Shown here: one piece after another, positions 34,001 to 47,900 of the stretch | Numbering within the stretch: position 1 is the first letter of the stretch | How the letters are laid out: each line of letters begins with the position of its first letter | From: Arenicola marina | Taxonomy: Eukaryota > Annelida > Polychaeta > Arenicolidae | Assembly (NCBI GenBank): GCA_964019135.1 | Contig: OZ025258.1 | Location: 9,319,961-9,383,960, forward strand | Direction of reading: 5' to 3' | Length of the DNA stretch: 64,000 nucleotides | Program-made: the position numbers and the translations under genes | Notes under the pieces: generated by a model | The model's database searches: none | The model's input: only the letters and a program-made list of their open reading frames with translations | Told to the model about the DNA's origin: nothing

Positions 34001-37000
34001 GGGGAGAAGGATTACTGTCCCTGGAGGAGAGGGAATGCTGTCACTGGGGGAGAGGGCAAACTTTCCTGAGGGAGAGGGAATACTGTCCCTGGGGGAGAGG
34101 ACTTACTGACCTGGGGGAGAGGGAATGCTGTCACTGGACGAGAAGGATTACTTTCCCTGGGGGAGAGGGAATGCTGTCACTGGGGAAGAAGGATTACTGT
34201 CCCTGGGGGAGAGGGAAGGTTGTCACTGGGGGAGAAGGATTACTGTCCCTGGAGGAGAGGGAAGGTTGTCACTGGAGGAGAAGGATTACTGTCTCTGGGG
34301 GAGAGGAAATGCTGTCACTGGGGGAGAGGGCAAACTTTCCTGAGGGAGAGGGAATACTGTCCCTGGGGGAGAGGACTTACTGACCTGGGGGAGAGGGAAT
34401 GCTGTCACTGGAGAAGGATTACTGTCCCTGGGGCAGAGGGAATGCTGTCACTGGGGGAGAAGGGTTACTGTCTTTGGGGGAGAGGGAACGCTGTCACTGG
34501 GGGAGAGGGAACGCTGTCACTGGGGGAGAGGGAATACTGTCCCTAGGGGAGAGGACTTATTGACCTGGGGGAGAGGGAATGCTGTCACTGGAGGAGAAGG
34601 ATTACTGTCCCTGGGGGAGAGGGATGGTTGTCACTGGAGGAGAAGGATTACTGTCCCTGGGGGAGAGGGATGGTTGTCACTGGAGGAGAAGGATTACTGT
34701 CCCTGCGGGAGAGGAATGGTTGTCACTGGAGGAGAAGGATTACTGTCCCTGGGGGAGAGGGAATGCTGTCACTGGGGGAGAAGGATTACTGTCCCTGGAG
34801 GAGAGGGAATGCTGTCACTGGGGGAGAGGGCAAACTTTCCTGAGGGAGAGGGAATACTGTCCCTGGGGGAGAGGACTTACTGACCTGGGGGAGAGGGAAT
34901 GCTGTCACTGGAGGAGAAGGATTACTGTCCCTGGGGGAGAGGGATGGTTGTCACTGGAGGAGAGGGATTACTGTCCCTGGGGGAGAGGGAAGGTTGTCAC
35001 TGGAGGAGAAGGATTATTGTTCCTGGGGGAGAGGGAATGCTGTTACTGGGGGAGAAGGATTACTGTCCCTGGAGGAGAGGGAATGCTGTCACTGGGGGAG
35101 AGGGCAAACTTTCCTGAGGGAGAGGGAATACTGTCCCTGGGGGAGAGGACTTACTGACCTGGGGGAGAGGGAATGCTGTCACTGGAGGAGAAGGATTACT
35201 GTCCCTGAGGGAGAAGGAATGCTGTCACTGGGGGAGAAGGATTACTTTCCCTGGGGGAGAGGGATGGTTGTCACTGGTAGAGAAGGATTACTGTCCCTGC
35301 GGGAGAGGGAATGCTGTCACTGGGGGAGAAGGATTACTGTCCCTGGAGGAGAGGGAACGTTGTCACTGGAGGAGAAGGATTACTGTCCCTGGGGGAGAGG
35401 AAATGCTGTCACTGGGGGAGAGGGCAAACTTTCCTGAGGGAGAGGGAATAGTGTCCCTGGGGGAGAGGACTTACTGACCTGGGGGAGAGGGAATGCTGTC
35501 ACTGGAGGAGAAGGATTACTGTCCCTGGGGCAGAGGGAATGCTGTCACTGGGGGAGAAGGGTTACTGTCCCTGGGGGAGAGGGAATGCTGTCACTGGGGG
35601 AGAGGGAATACTGTCCCTAGGGGAGAGGACTTACTGACCTGGGAGAGAGGGAATGCTGTCACTGGAGGAGAAGGATTACTGTCCCTGGGGGAGAGGGATG
35701 GTTGTCACTGGAGGAGAAGGATTACTGTCCCTGGGGGAGAGGGATGGTTGTCACTGGAGGAGAAGGATTACTGTCCCTGCGGGAGAGGAATGGCTGTCAC
35801 TGGAGGAGAAGGATTACTGTCCCTGGGGGAGAGGGAATGGTGTCACTGGGGGAGAAGGATTACTGTCCCTGGAGGAGAGGGAATGCTGTCACTGGGGGAG
35901 AGGGCAAACTTTCCTGAGGGAGAGGGAATACTGTCCCTGGGGGAGAGGACTTACTGACTTGGGGGAGAGGGAATGCTGTCACTGGAGGAGAAGGATTACC
36001 GTCCCTGGGGGACAGGGATGGTTGTCACTGGAGGAGAAGGATTACTGTCCCTGGGGGAGAGGGAAGGTTGTCACTGGAGGAGAAGGATTACTGTTCCTGG
36101 GGGAGAGGGAATGCTGTCACTGGGGGAGAAGGATTACTGTCCCTGGAGGAGAGGGAATGCTGTCACTGGGGGAGAGGGCAAACTTTCCTGAGGGAGAGGG
36201 AATACTGTCCCTGGGGGAGAGGACTTACTGACCTGGGGGAGAGGGAATGCTGTCACTGGAGGAGAAGGATTACTGTCCCTGAGGAAGAGGGAATGCTGTC
36301 ACTGGGGGAGAAGGATTACTTTCCCTGGGGGAGAGGGATGGTTGTCACTGGAGGAGAAGGATTACTGTCCCTGGGAGAGAGGGAAGGTTGTCACTGGAGG
36401 AGAAGGATTACTGTCCTTGGGGGAGAGGGAACGTTGTCACTTGAGGAGAAGGATTACTGTCCCTGGGGGAGAGGGAAGGTTGTCACTGGAGGAGAAGGAT
36501 TACTGTCCCTGGGGGAGAGGGAAGGTTGTCACTGGAGGAGAAGGATTACTGTCCCTGGGGGAGAGGGAATGCTGTCACTGGGGGAGAAGGATTACTGTCC
36601 CTGGAGGAGAGGGATGGTTGTCACTGGAGGAGAAGGATTACTGTCCCTGGGGGAGAGGGAATACTGTCCTGGGGGAGAGGGCATGCTTCCATGAAAGAGA
36701 GGGAATACTGTCCTGGGGGAGAGGGAATACTGTCCTAGGGGAGAGGGCATGCTTCCATGGAAGAGAGGGAATACTGTCCTGGGGGAGAGGGAATACTGTC
36801 CTGGGGGAGAGGGAATACTGTCCTGGGGGAGAGGGCATGCTTCCATGAAAGAGAGGGAATACTGTCCTGGGGGAGAGGGAATACTGTCCTAGGGGAGAGG
36901 GCATGCTTCCATGGAAGAGAGGGAATACTGTCCTGGGGGAGAGGGAATACTGTCCTGGGGGAGAGGGAATACTGTCCTAGGGGTGAGGGCATGCTTCCAT

Positions 37001-40000
37001 GGAAGAGAGGGAATAGTGTCCTGGGGGAGAGGGAATACTGTCCTAGGGGAGAGGGCATGCTTCCATGGAAGAGAGGGAATACTCTCCTGGGGGAGAGAGA
37101 ATACTGTCCTAGGGGAGAGGGAATACTGTCCCGGGGGAGAGGGAATACTGTCCTGGGGGACAGGTAATGCTGTCTTTTGGGGAGAGGGAATGTTGTCTGG
37201 AAAGGGAATACTGTCCTGGGGGAGAGGACTTACTGACCTGGGGGAGAGGGAATGCTGTCACTGGAGGAGAAGGATTACTGTCGCTGGGGGAGAGGGATGG
37301 TTGTTACTGGAGGAGAAGGATTACTGTCCCTGGGGGAGAGGGATGGTTGTCACTGGAGGAGAAGGATTACTGCCCTGGGGGAGAGGGAATGCTGTCACTG
37401 GGGGAGAAGGATTACTGTCCCTGGAGGAGAGGGATGGTTGTCACTGGAGGAGAAGGATTACTGTCCCTGGGGGAGAGGGATGGTTGTCACTGGAGGAGAA
37501 GGATTACTGTCCCTGGGGGAGAGGGAATGCTGTCACTGGGGGAGAAGGATTACTGTCCCTGGAGAAGAGGGAATGCTGTCACTGGGGGAGAGGGCAAACT
37601 TTCCTGACGGAGAGGGAATACTGTCCCTGGGGGAGAGGACTTACTGACCTGGGGGAGAGGGAATGCTGTCACTGGAGGAGAAGGATTACTGTCCCTGGGG
37701 GAGAGGGATGGTTGTCACTGGAGAAGAAGGATTACTGTCCCTGGGGGAGAGGGAAGGTTTTCACTGGAGCAGAAGGATTACTTTACCTGGGGGAGAGGGA
37801 ATGCTGTCACTGGGGGAGAGGGCAAACTTTCCTGAGGGAGAGGGAATACTGTCCCTGGGGGAGAGGACTTACTGACCTGGGGGAGAGGGAATGCTGTCAC
37901 TGGAGGAGAAGGATTACTGTCCCTGGGGGAGAGGGATGGTTGTCACTGGAGGAGAAGGATTACTCTCCCTGGGGGAGAGGGAAGATTGTCACTGGAGGAG
38001 AAGGATTACTTTCCCTGGGGGAGAGGGATGGTTGTCACTGGAGGAGAAGGATTACTGTCCCTGGGGGAGAGGGAATACTGTCACTGGGGGAGAAGGATTA
38101 CTGTCCCTGGAGGAGAGGGAATGCTGTCACTGGGGGAGAGGGCAAACTTTCCTGAAGGAGAGGGAATACTGTCCCTGGGGGAGAGGGATTATTGTCCCTG
38201 GGGGAGAGGGATGGTTGTCACTAGAGGAGAAGGATTACTGTCCCTGGAGGAGAGGGAATGCTGTCACTGGGGGAGAGGGCAAACTTTCCTGAGGGAGAGG
38301 GAATACTGTCCCTGGGGGAGAGGACTTACTGACCTGGGGGAGAGGGAATGCTGTCACTGGAGGAGAAGGATTACTGTCCCTGGGGGAGAGGGAATGCTGT
38401 CACTGGGGGAGAAGGATTACTTTCCCTGGGGGAGAGGGATGGTTGTCACTGGAGGAGAAGGATTACTGTCCCTGGGGGAGAGGGAAGGTTGTCACTGGAG
38501 GAGAAGGATTACTGTCCCTGGGGGAGAGAGAATGCTGTCACTGGGGGAGAAGGATTACTGTCCCTGGAGGAGAGGGAATGCTGTCACTGGGGGAGAGGGC
38601 AAACTTTCCTGAGGGAGAGGGAATACTGTCCCTGGGGGAGAGGACTTACTGACCTGGGGGAGAGGGAATGCTGTCACTGGACGAGAAGGATTACTTTCCC
38701 TGGGGGAGAGGGAATGCTGTCACTGGGGAAGAAGGATTACTGTCCCTGGGGGAGAGGGAAGGTTGTCACTGGGGGAGAAGGATTACTGTCCCTGGAGGAG
38801 AGGGAAGGTTGTCACTGGAGGAGAAGGATTACTGTCTCTGGGGGAGAGGAAATGCTGTCACTGGGGGAGAGGGCAAACTTTCCTGAGGGAGAGGGAATAC
38901 TGTCCCTGGGGGAGAGGACTTACTGACCTGGGGGAGAGGGAATGCTGTCACTGGAGAAGGATTACTGTCCCTGGGGCAGAGGGAATGCTGTCACTGGGGG
39001 AGAAGGGTTACTGTCTTTGGGGGAGAGGGAACGCTGTCACTGGGGGAGAGGGAACGCTGTCACTGGGGGAGAGGGAATACTGTCCCTAGGGGAGAGGACT
39101 TATTGACCTGGGGGAGAGGGAATGCTGTCACTGGAGGAGAAGGATTACTGTCCCTGGGGGAGAGGGATGGTTGTCACTGGAGGAGAAGGATTACTGTCCC
39201 TGGGGGAGAGGGATGGTTGTCACTGGAGGAGAAGGATTACTGTCCCTGCGGGAGAGGAATGGTTGTCACTGGAGGAGAAGGATTACTGTCCCTGGGGGAG
39301 AGGGAATGCTGTCACTGGGGGAGAAGGATTACTGTCCCTGGAGGAGAGGGAATGCTGTCACTGGGGGAGAGGGCAAACTTTCCTGAGGGAGAGGGAATAC
39401 TGTCCCTGGGGGAGAGGACTTACTGACCTGGGGGAGAGGGAATGCTGTCACTGGAGGAGAAGGATTACTGTCCCTGGGGGAGAGGGATGGTTGTCACTGG
39501 AGGAGAGGGATTACTGTCCCTGGGGGAGAGGGAAGGTTGTCACTGGAGGAGAAGGATTATTGTTCCTGGGGGAGAGGGAATGCTGTTACTGGGGGAGAAG
39601 GATTACTGTCCCTGGAGGAGAGGGAATGCTGTCACTGGGGGAGAGGGCAAACTTTCCTGAGGGAGAGGGAATACTGTCCCTGGGGGAGAGGACTTACTGA
39701 CCTGGGGGAGAGGGAATGCTGTCACTGGAGGAGAAGGATTACTGTCCCTGAGGGAGAGGGAATGCTGTCACTGGGGGAGAAGGATTACTTTCCCTGGGGG
39801 AGAGGGATGGTTGTCACTGGTAGAGAAGGATTACTGTCCCTGCGGGAGAGGGAATGCTGTCACTGGGGGAGAAGGATTACTGTCCCTGGAGGAGAGGGAA
39901 CGTTGTCACTGGAGGAGAAGGATTACTGTCCCTGGGGGAGAGGAAATGCTGTCACTGGGGGAGAGGGCAAACTTTCCTGAGGGAGAGGGAATAGTGTCCC

Positions 40001-43000
40001 TGGGGGAGAGGACTTACTGACCTGGGGGAGAGGGAATGCTGTCACTGGAGGAGAAGGATTACTGTCCCTGGGGCAGAGGGAATGCTGTCACTGGGGGAGA
40101 AGGGTTACTGTCCCTGGGGGAGAGGGAATGCTGTCACTGGGGGAGAGGGAATACTGTCCCTAGGGGAGAGGACTTACTGACCTGGGAGAGAGGGAATGCT
40201 GTCACTGGAGGAGAAGGATTACTGTCCCTGGGGGAGAGGGATGGTTGTCACTGGAGGAGAAGGATTACTGTCCCTGGGGGAGAGGGATGGTTGTCACTGG
40301 AGGAGAAGGATTACTGTCCCTGCGGGAGAGGAATGGCTGTCACTGGAGGAGAAGGATTACTGTCCCTGGGGGAGAGGGAATGGTGTCACTGGGGGAGAAG
40401 GATTACTGTCCCTGGAGGAGAGGGAATGCTGTCACTGGGGGAGAGGGCAAACTTTCCTGAGGGAGAGGGAATACTGTCCCTGGGGGAGAGGACTTACTGA
40501 CTTGGGGGAGAGGGAATGCTGTCACTGGAGGAGAAGGATTACCGTCCCTGGGGGACAGGGATGGTTGTCACTGGAGGAGAAGGATTACTGTCCCTGGGGG
40601 AGAGGGAAGGTTGTCACTGGAGGAGAAGGATTACTGTTCCTGGGGGAGAGGGAATGCTGTCACTGGGGGAGAAGGATTACTGTCCCTGGAGGAGAGGGAA
40701 TGCTGTCACTGGGGGAGAGGGCAAACTTTCCTGAGGGAGAGGGAATACTGTCCCTGGGGGAGAGGACTTACTGACCTGGGGGAGAGGGAATGCTGTCACT
40801 GGAGGAGAAGGATTACTGTCCCTGAGGAAGAGGGAATGCTGTCACTGGGGGAGAAGGATTACTTTCCCTGGGGGAGAGGGATGGTTGTCACTGGAGGAGA
40901 AGGATTACTGTCCCTGGGAGAGAGGGAAGGTTGTCACTGGAGGAGAAGGATTACTGTCCTTGGGGGAGAGGGAACGTTGTCACTGGAGGAGAAGGATTAC
41001 TGTCCCTGGGGGAGAGGGAATGCTGTCACTGGGGGAGAGGGCAAACTTTCCTGAGGGAGAGGGAATACTGTCCCTGGGGGAGAGGACTTACTGACCTGGG
41101 GGAGAGGGAATGCTGTCACTGGAGGAGAAGGATTACTGTCCCTGAGGGAGAGGGAATGCTGTCACTGGGGGAGAAGGATTACTTTCCCTGGGGGAGAGGG
41201 ATGGTTGTCACTGGAGGAGAAGGATTACTGTCCCTGGGAGAGAGGGAAGGTTGTCACAGGAGGAGAAGGATTACTGTCCTTGGGGGAGAGGGAATGCTGT
41301 CACTGGGGGAGAAGGATTACTGTCCCTGGAGGAGAGGGAATGCTGTCACTGGGGGAGAGGGCAAACTTTCCTGAGGGAGAGGGAATACTGTCCCTGGGGG
41401 AGAGGACTTACTGACCTGGGGGAGAGGGAATGCTGTCACTGGAGGAGAAGGATTACTGTCCCTGAGGGAGAGGGAATGCTGTCACTGGGGGAGAAGGATT
41501 ACTGTGCCTGGGGGAGAGGGAATTTTGTCACTGGGGGAGAGAGAATGCTGTCACTGGGGGAGAGGACTTACTGACCTGGGGGAGAGGGAATGCTGTCACT
41601 GGAGGAGAAGGATTACTGTCCCTGGGGGAGAGGAAATGCTGTCACTGGGGGAGAAGGATTACTGTGCCTGGGGGAGAGGGAATGCTGTCACTGGGGGAGA
41701 GAGAATGCTGTCACTGGGGGTGGGAGAATGCTGTCACTGGGGGAGAAGGATTACTGTCCCTGGGGGAGAGGACTTACTGACCTGGGGGAGAGGGAATGCT
41801 GTCACTGGAGGAGAAGGATTACTATCCCTGGGATAGAGGGAAGGTTGTCACTGGAGGAGAAGGATTACTGTCCTTGGGGGAGAGGGAATGCTGTCACTGG
41901 GGGAGAGAGAATGCTGTCCATGGGGCAGAGGAAAGGTTGTCACTGGAGGAGAAGGATTACTGTCCCTGGGGGAGTGGGAATACTGTCACTGGGGGAGAAG
42001 GAATGCTGTCACTGGAGGAGAAGGATTACTGTCCGTGGGGGAGAGGGAATGCTGTCACTGGGGGAGAAGGATTACTGTCCCTGGGGGAGAGGGAATGCTG
42101 TCACTGGGGGAGAGAGAATGCTGTCCCTGGGGGAGAGAGAATGCTGTCACTGGAGGAGAAGGGTTACTGTCCCTGGGGAAGAGGACTTACTGACCTGGGG
42201 GAGAGGGAATGCTGTCACTGGAGGAGAAGGATTACTGTCCCTGGGGGAGAGGGAAGGTTGTCACTGGAGGAGCAGGATTACTGTCCCTGGGGGAGAGGGA
42301 ATGCTGTCACTGGGGGAGAGAGAATGCTGTCACTGGGGGAGAGGGCAAACTTTCCCGAGGGAGAGGGATTACTGTTCCTGGGGGAGAGGACTTACTGACC
42401 TTGGGGAGAGGGAATGCTGTCACTGGAGGAGAAGGATTACTGTCCCTGGGGGAGAGGGAATGCTGTCACTGGGGGAGAAGGATTACTGTCCCTGGGGGAG
42501 AGGGAATGCTGTCACTGGGGCAGAGAGAATGCTGTCACTGGGGGAGAGAGTGCTGTCACTGGGGGAGAAGGGTTACTGTCCCTGGGGGAGAGGGATTACT
42601 GTCCCTGGGGGAGAGGACTTACTGACCTGGGGGAGAGGGAATGCTGTCACTGGGGGAGAAGGATTACTGTCCCTGGGGGAGAGGGAAGGTTGTCACTGGA
42701 GGAGAAGGATTACTGTGCCTGGGGGAGAAGGATTACTGTCCCTGGAGGAGAGGGAATGCTGTCACTGGGGGAGAGGGCAAACTTTCCTGAGGGAGAGGGA
42801 ATACTGTCCCTGGGGGAGAGGACTTACTGACCTGGGGGAGAGGGAATGCTGTCACTGGAGGAGAAGGATTACTGTCCCTGGGGGGAGAAGGAAGGTTGTC
42901 ACTGGAGGAGAAGGATTACTGTCCCTGGGGGAGAGGGAATGCTGTCACTGGGGGAGAAGGACTACTGTCCCTGGGGGAGAGGGAATGCTGTCACTGGGGG

Positions 43001-43210
43001 AGAGAGAGTGCTGTCCCTAGGGGAGTGGGCATGCGGTCACTGGGGGAGAAGGGTTACTGTCCCTGGGGGAGAGGGTCTACTCTCCTGGGGGAGAGGGAAT
43101 GCTCTCACTGGGGGAGAGCGCATACTGTCCTGGGGGAGAGGAAATACTGGCCCTGGGTGAGAGGAAATGCTGTCACTGGGGGAGAGGGCATATCGTCCCT
43201 GGGTGAGAGG
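31061..43210. repeat. Giant minisatellite, 23-bp section
   Basis: About 12 kb of 23-bp units: ggattactgtccctggggga(gag), ggatggttgtcactggagga(gaa), ggaatgctgtcactggggga(gag) and a rarer ggcaaactttcctgaggga(gag). They are related to the 22-bp units but carry one extra base. Patches of the 22-bp types return at 32.1-32.6 and 36.6-37.15 kb. A block of about 4.2 kb (about 32.26-36.48 kb) is repeated at about 36.80-41.02 kb, offset 4541 bp, changing to 4543 after a 2-bp difference near 33.89 kb. The plus strand is very G-rich with runs GGGGGAGAGGG. Confidence 0.92.
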
Positions 43211-43212
43211 GG

Positions 43213-43213
<1 letters not shown>

Positions 43214-43253
<40 letters not shown>

Positions 43254-43319
43254 TATATATATATGTATATATATATATGTATATATATATATGTATATAT
43301 ATATATGTATATATATATG
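43214..43319. repeat. (AT)n microsatellite
   Basis: About 105 bp of alternating AT interrupted by periodic GTAC/GTAT steps (atatatatatatgtatatat). It marks the right edge of the giant minisatellite. Confidence 0.95.
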
Positions 43320-44825
43320 CTCCCTGTAGTCACTAGGGTACCCTCGATAATCATTATCCTGACACCACTTGAATTAATATCGGTGTAATTTTAAAGGGTG
43401 TCCTCCTGTAAGTCTGGTGTTGGTCTTGGTGATATGTCGGTGTTCGCTGAAGCTTCAGGTGTCCTCCATTCTCAACTACGAGCCGCAATGTGGCTGCGGC
43501 GTATATGTTATGATCGATTACCAAGCAACGTTGAAACCCCACAAACCTGTTAACCACCATATCGGTGATATTTTCACCCTGGATATCTTGTCCCGCTGGC
43601 CCATTGGCCTGCCGCCCCTACTGCACTCCTGCTGTACCCCCTCTTCCCCACCCCTCGCCCACCCCGCCCGGGCCGGCTACAGCCCCACCACCGCTGGTAT
43701 TTATAGCGGGGAGCGGGGTGGGATGGCGCCGCACGGCCTTTTAGTCATCCGGGAGGGGAAGACAGCGGTAAGTGTGGGTGGACGGTATTGGGCGAGACGA
43801 GCGTGTGGATACACGGGAGGGGGCCGGGGAGGGGCAAGGGGTGGGGGCGTGCGGGTATATACACTGTGCGGGGCAGGCGGCCTGGAGGTAGAACCCGGCC
43901 ACGGATGCAGGTAGCACACACCACAGAGTACGAGTATAAACAGCGGTCTGGTTATAGCCACCCATATATATATTTAACCTGTATACCGTTTCTGAACCTG
44001 CCTGTACAATAGCCTTACCCCTCACGACCATCCCGTCCACGCAACTCGCTTTCACTTTGCCCTCCGACTTACGATTACCAACCACCTGTATTATGTGTGT
44101 GTGTGTATGATCAGTGGAGTCGGCCTGACCCAGTTGGCTTTTTTATCACCCTGCAGGTGATGGTGACCGAGAAACGGAGCGTAAACTGAGTCAAGGCCAT
44201 AGCACCCGGGGGCTTCACGTAACGTCCGGGTCGGCGCTCGATCGGCAGCGGCCACGTGTGTGCAGCGAGCGGGTCGGCCTCTCCTCAACCCCGTCATTAC
44301 GCAAACAACCCCAGGCGGAGGAGCTACGAGAGACAACGAACGGCCGCACTGAAGGAGCCACGTGTGGGGAACGCTCCCCATAATTGGCAGCCGACACCCT
44401 CTTGCCGCAGTGTGTGGCACTACCACCAGTCTCCCCCACCTCACTCAGGGATATCACCCACGTCACCTTGCTTGACTCACGCTCTCAGGAACCCTCTCGA
44501 CACCAAGCACCCTGCTCACCCACCGTCTGAAGTGTAAATTCCTACAGCGGATATTTATTTTGTTTGGAAATATTCGATGTCATAATTCATCGTATCTTCA
44601 TCGTATGGTCGTTATTGGCGCTGTGAAGCTTTACCACGCTTGGATATAGATATATCGATATATATTTTATATATATATCTTAACGTAAGTACAAAGCCTG
44701 TACTGGGGTCTTTCACCGTGTTGGATACAAGACATCCGTTCATCGTCGCCGCCATGTCACAGAGGCTCAGTGCTGCCCCCTGTTGTTGAAGAATGTCACG
44801 CCATTGACGTGACTTCCTGCCCAGG
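43320..44825. other. PHKG upstream region
   Basis: GC-rich in 43.6-43.9 and 44.2-44.5 kb, with a short GT run at 44.09 kb and an AT run at 44.65 kb. No independent gene is recognised; the open frames are short and have no domain I know. Confidence 0.4.
43698..43767 (+). promoter_or_regulatory. Possible PHKG core promoter and leader exon
   Basis: A TATA-like tatttatagc (43698-43707) lies in a GC-rich stretch. About 60 bp downstream is a consensus donor (acagcg then gtaagt, exon end 43767). Joined to the acceptor-like cttcctgcccag just before the PHKG ATG this would make a 5' untranslated leader; its own ATG at 43723 would be out of frame. The evidence is suggestive only. A second TATA-like tataaac lies near 43932. 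Confidence 0.28.
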
Positions 44826-44923
44826 ATGACCATTCCCGCAATGCAGCCGGAGGAAGACTTGCCGGACTCCTCTCTGGCCAAGGAATTCTACGCCAAGTAT
44901 GAGGTCAAGGACATCTTAGGAAA
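44826..44923 (+). CDS. PHKG: PHKG coding exon 1
   Basis: 98 bp from ATG to donor gtaagt, phase 2 out, 32 residues plus two bases (MTIPAMQPEEDLPDSSLAKE, then FYAKYEVKDILGK). A second in-frame Met at residue 6 could also start the protein. cttcctgcccag directly before the ATG looks like an acceptor, suggesting a spliced 5' leader. Confidence 0.9.
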
Positions 44924-47900
44924 GTAAGTCCCAAGAACGAACGAGTTGTCTGACGCACGAATAACGTTAAGTAACGTCGGTATATAGTTGGGAGGTCACT
45001 CCGTGGCCTGGTAGATAGCGCATTTGCCTACTTACTGTCGAGTGTGCTCTGCTAGGCCAGCCCAAGTGGCCAGTGCGTGGTTCGAGCCCCACATATGCCA
45101 TTGTTCCAGGTCTTTCTTCGCAAAGATTACGGGGTTACTCCCGGAGACATGGCTACTGGCTTACTCGACCTTCCGAATTGTCGCGATGTGATCTACGACG
45201 ATTAATGCATCCTATGTAAAAAACAAACCAACCAACGGTAGGCCTAAACAGTTGTAGCGCCATAGTGTTTCTCACATTGGTGTCAGTGGCACTGTATTGA
45301 TCATGGCGTGCACTGTTTATCACTCTGGGGTGTCAGCAGCACTGTATTGATCATGGCGTGCGCTGTTTATCACTCTGGGGTGTCAGCAGCACTGTATTGA
45401 TCATGGCGTGCACTGTTTATCACTCTGGGGTGTCAGCAGCACAGTATTGATCATGGCGTGCACTGTTTATCACTCTGGGGTGTCAGAAGCACTGTATTGA
45501 TCATGGCGTGCACTGTTTATCACTCTGGGGTGTCAGCAGCACAGTATTGATCATGGCGTGCACTGTTTATCACACAGGGGCGTCAGCAGCATTGTATTGA
45601 TCATGGCGTGCACTGTTTATCACTCTGGGGTGTCAGCAGCACTGTATTGATCATGGCCTGCACTGTTTATCACACAGGGGTGTCAGCAGCACTGTATTGA
45701 TCATGGCGTGCACTGTTTATCACACAGGGGTGTCAGCAGCACTGTATTGATCATGGCATGCACTGTTTATCACTCTGGGGTGTCAGCAGCACTGTATTGA
45801 TCATGGCGTGCACTGTTTATCACTCTGGGGTGTCAGAAGCACTGTATTGATCTTGGCGCGCACTGTTTATCACTCTGGGGTGTCAGCAGCACTGTATTGA
45901 TCGTGGCGTGCACTGTGTATCACTCTGGGGTGTCAGCAGCACTGTATTGATCATGGCGTGCACTGTTTATCACTCTGGGGTGTCAGCAGCACTGTATTGA
46001 TCATGGCGTGCACTGTTTATCACTCTGGGGTGTCAGCAGCACTGTATTGATCATGGCGTGCACTGTTTATCACTCTGGGGTGTCAGCAGCACTGTATTGA
46101 TCATGGCGTGCACTGTTTATCACTATGGGGTGTCAGCAGCACTGTGTTGATCATGGCGTGCACTGTTTATCACTCTGGGGTGTCAGCAGCACTGTATTGA
46201 TCATGGCGTGCACTGTTTATCACTCTGGGGTGTCAGCAGCACTGTATTGATCGTGGCGTGCACTGTTTATCACTCTGGGGTGTCAGAAGCACTGTATTGA
46301 TCATGGCGTGCACTGTTTATCACTCTGGGGTGTCAGCAGCACTGTATTGATCATGGCGTGCACTGTTTATCACATAGGGGCGTCAGCAGCATTGTATTGA
46401 TCATGGCGTGCACTGTTTATCACTCTGGGGTGTCAGCAGCACTATTGATCATGGCGTGCAGTGTTTATTACATAGAGGTGTCAGCAGCACTGTATTGATC
46501 ATGGCGTGCACTGTTTATCACTCTGGGGTGTCAGCAGCACTGTATTGATCATGGCGTGCACTGTTTATCACTGGGGTGTCAGAAGCACTGTATTGATCAT
46601 GGCGCGCACTGTTTATCACTCTGGGGTGTCAGCAGCACTGTATTGATCGTGGCGTGCACTGTTTATCACGTAGGGGTGTCAGCAGCACTGTATTGATCAT
46701 GGCGTGCACTGTTTATCACTCTGGGGTGTCAGCAGCACAGTATTGATCATGGCGTGCACTGTTTATCACACAGGGGCGTCAGCAGCATTGTATTGATCAT
46801 GGCGTGCACTGTTTATCACTCTGGGGTGTCAGCAGCACTGTATTGATCATGGCCTGCACTGTTTATCACACAGGGGTGTCAGCAGCACTGTATTGATCAT
46901 GGCGTGCACTGTTTATCACACAGGGGTGTCAGCAGCACTGTATTGATCATGGCGTGCACTGTTTATCACTCTGGGGTGTCAGCAGCACTGTATTGATCAT
47001 GGCGTGCACTGTTTATCACTCTGGGGTGTCAGAAGCACTGTATTGATCATGGCGCGCACTGTTTATCACTCTGGGGTGTCAGCAGCACTGTATTGATCGT
47101 GGCGTGCACTGTGTATCACTCTGGGGTGTCAGCAGCACTGTATTGATCATGGCGTGCACTGTTTATCACTCTGGGGTGTCAGCAGCACTGTATTGATCAT
47201 GGCGTGCACTGTTTATCACTCTGGGGTGTCAGCAGCACTGTATTGATCATGGCGTGCACTGTTTATCACTCTGGGGTGTCAGCAGCACTGTATTGATCAT
47301 GGCGTGCACTGTTTATCACTATGGGGTGTCAGCAGCACTGTGTTGATCATGGCGTGCACTGTTTATCACTCTGGGGTGTCAGCAGCACTGTATTGATCAT
47401 GGCGTGCACTGTTTATCACTCTGGGGTGTCAGCAGCACTGTATTGATCGTGGCGTGCACTGTTTATCACTCTGGGGTGTCAGAAGCACTGTATTGATCAT
47501 GGCGTGCACTGTTTATCACTCTGGGGTGTCAGCAGCACTGTATTGATCATGGCGTGCACTGTTTATCACATAGGGGCGTCAGCAGCATTGTATTGATCAT
47601 GGCGTGCACTGTTTATCACTCTGGGGTGTCAGCAGCACTATTGATCATGGCGTGCACTGTTTATTACATAGAGGTGTCAGCAGCACTGTATTGATCATGG
47701 CGTGCACTGTTTATCACTCTGGGGTGTCAGCAGCACTGTATTGATCATGGCGTGCACTGTTTATCACTGGGGTGTCAGAAGCACTGTATTGATCATGGCG
47801 CGCACTGTTTATCACTCTGGGGTGTCAGCAGCACTGTATTGATCGTGGCGTGCACTGTTTATCACGTAGGGGTGTCAGCAGCAATGTATTGATCATGGCG

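Noticed and set aside
31069-43020. Many plus-strand frames of 70-480 residues with GERECCHWGRRITVPGGEG
   Set aside because: Repeat translation; frames switch with unit indels and overlap each other freely.
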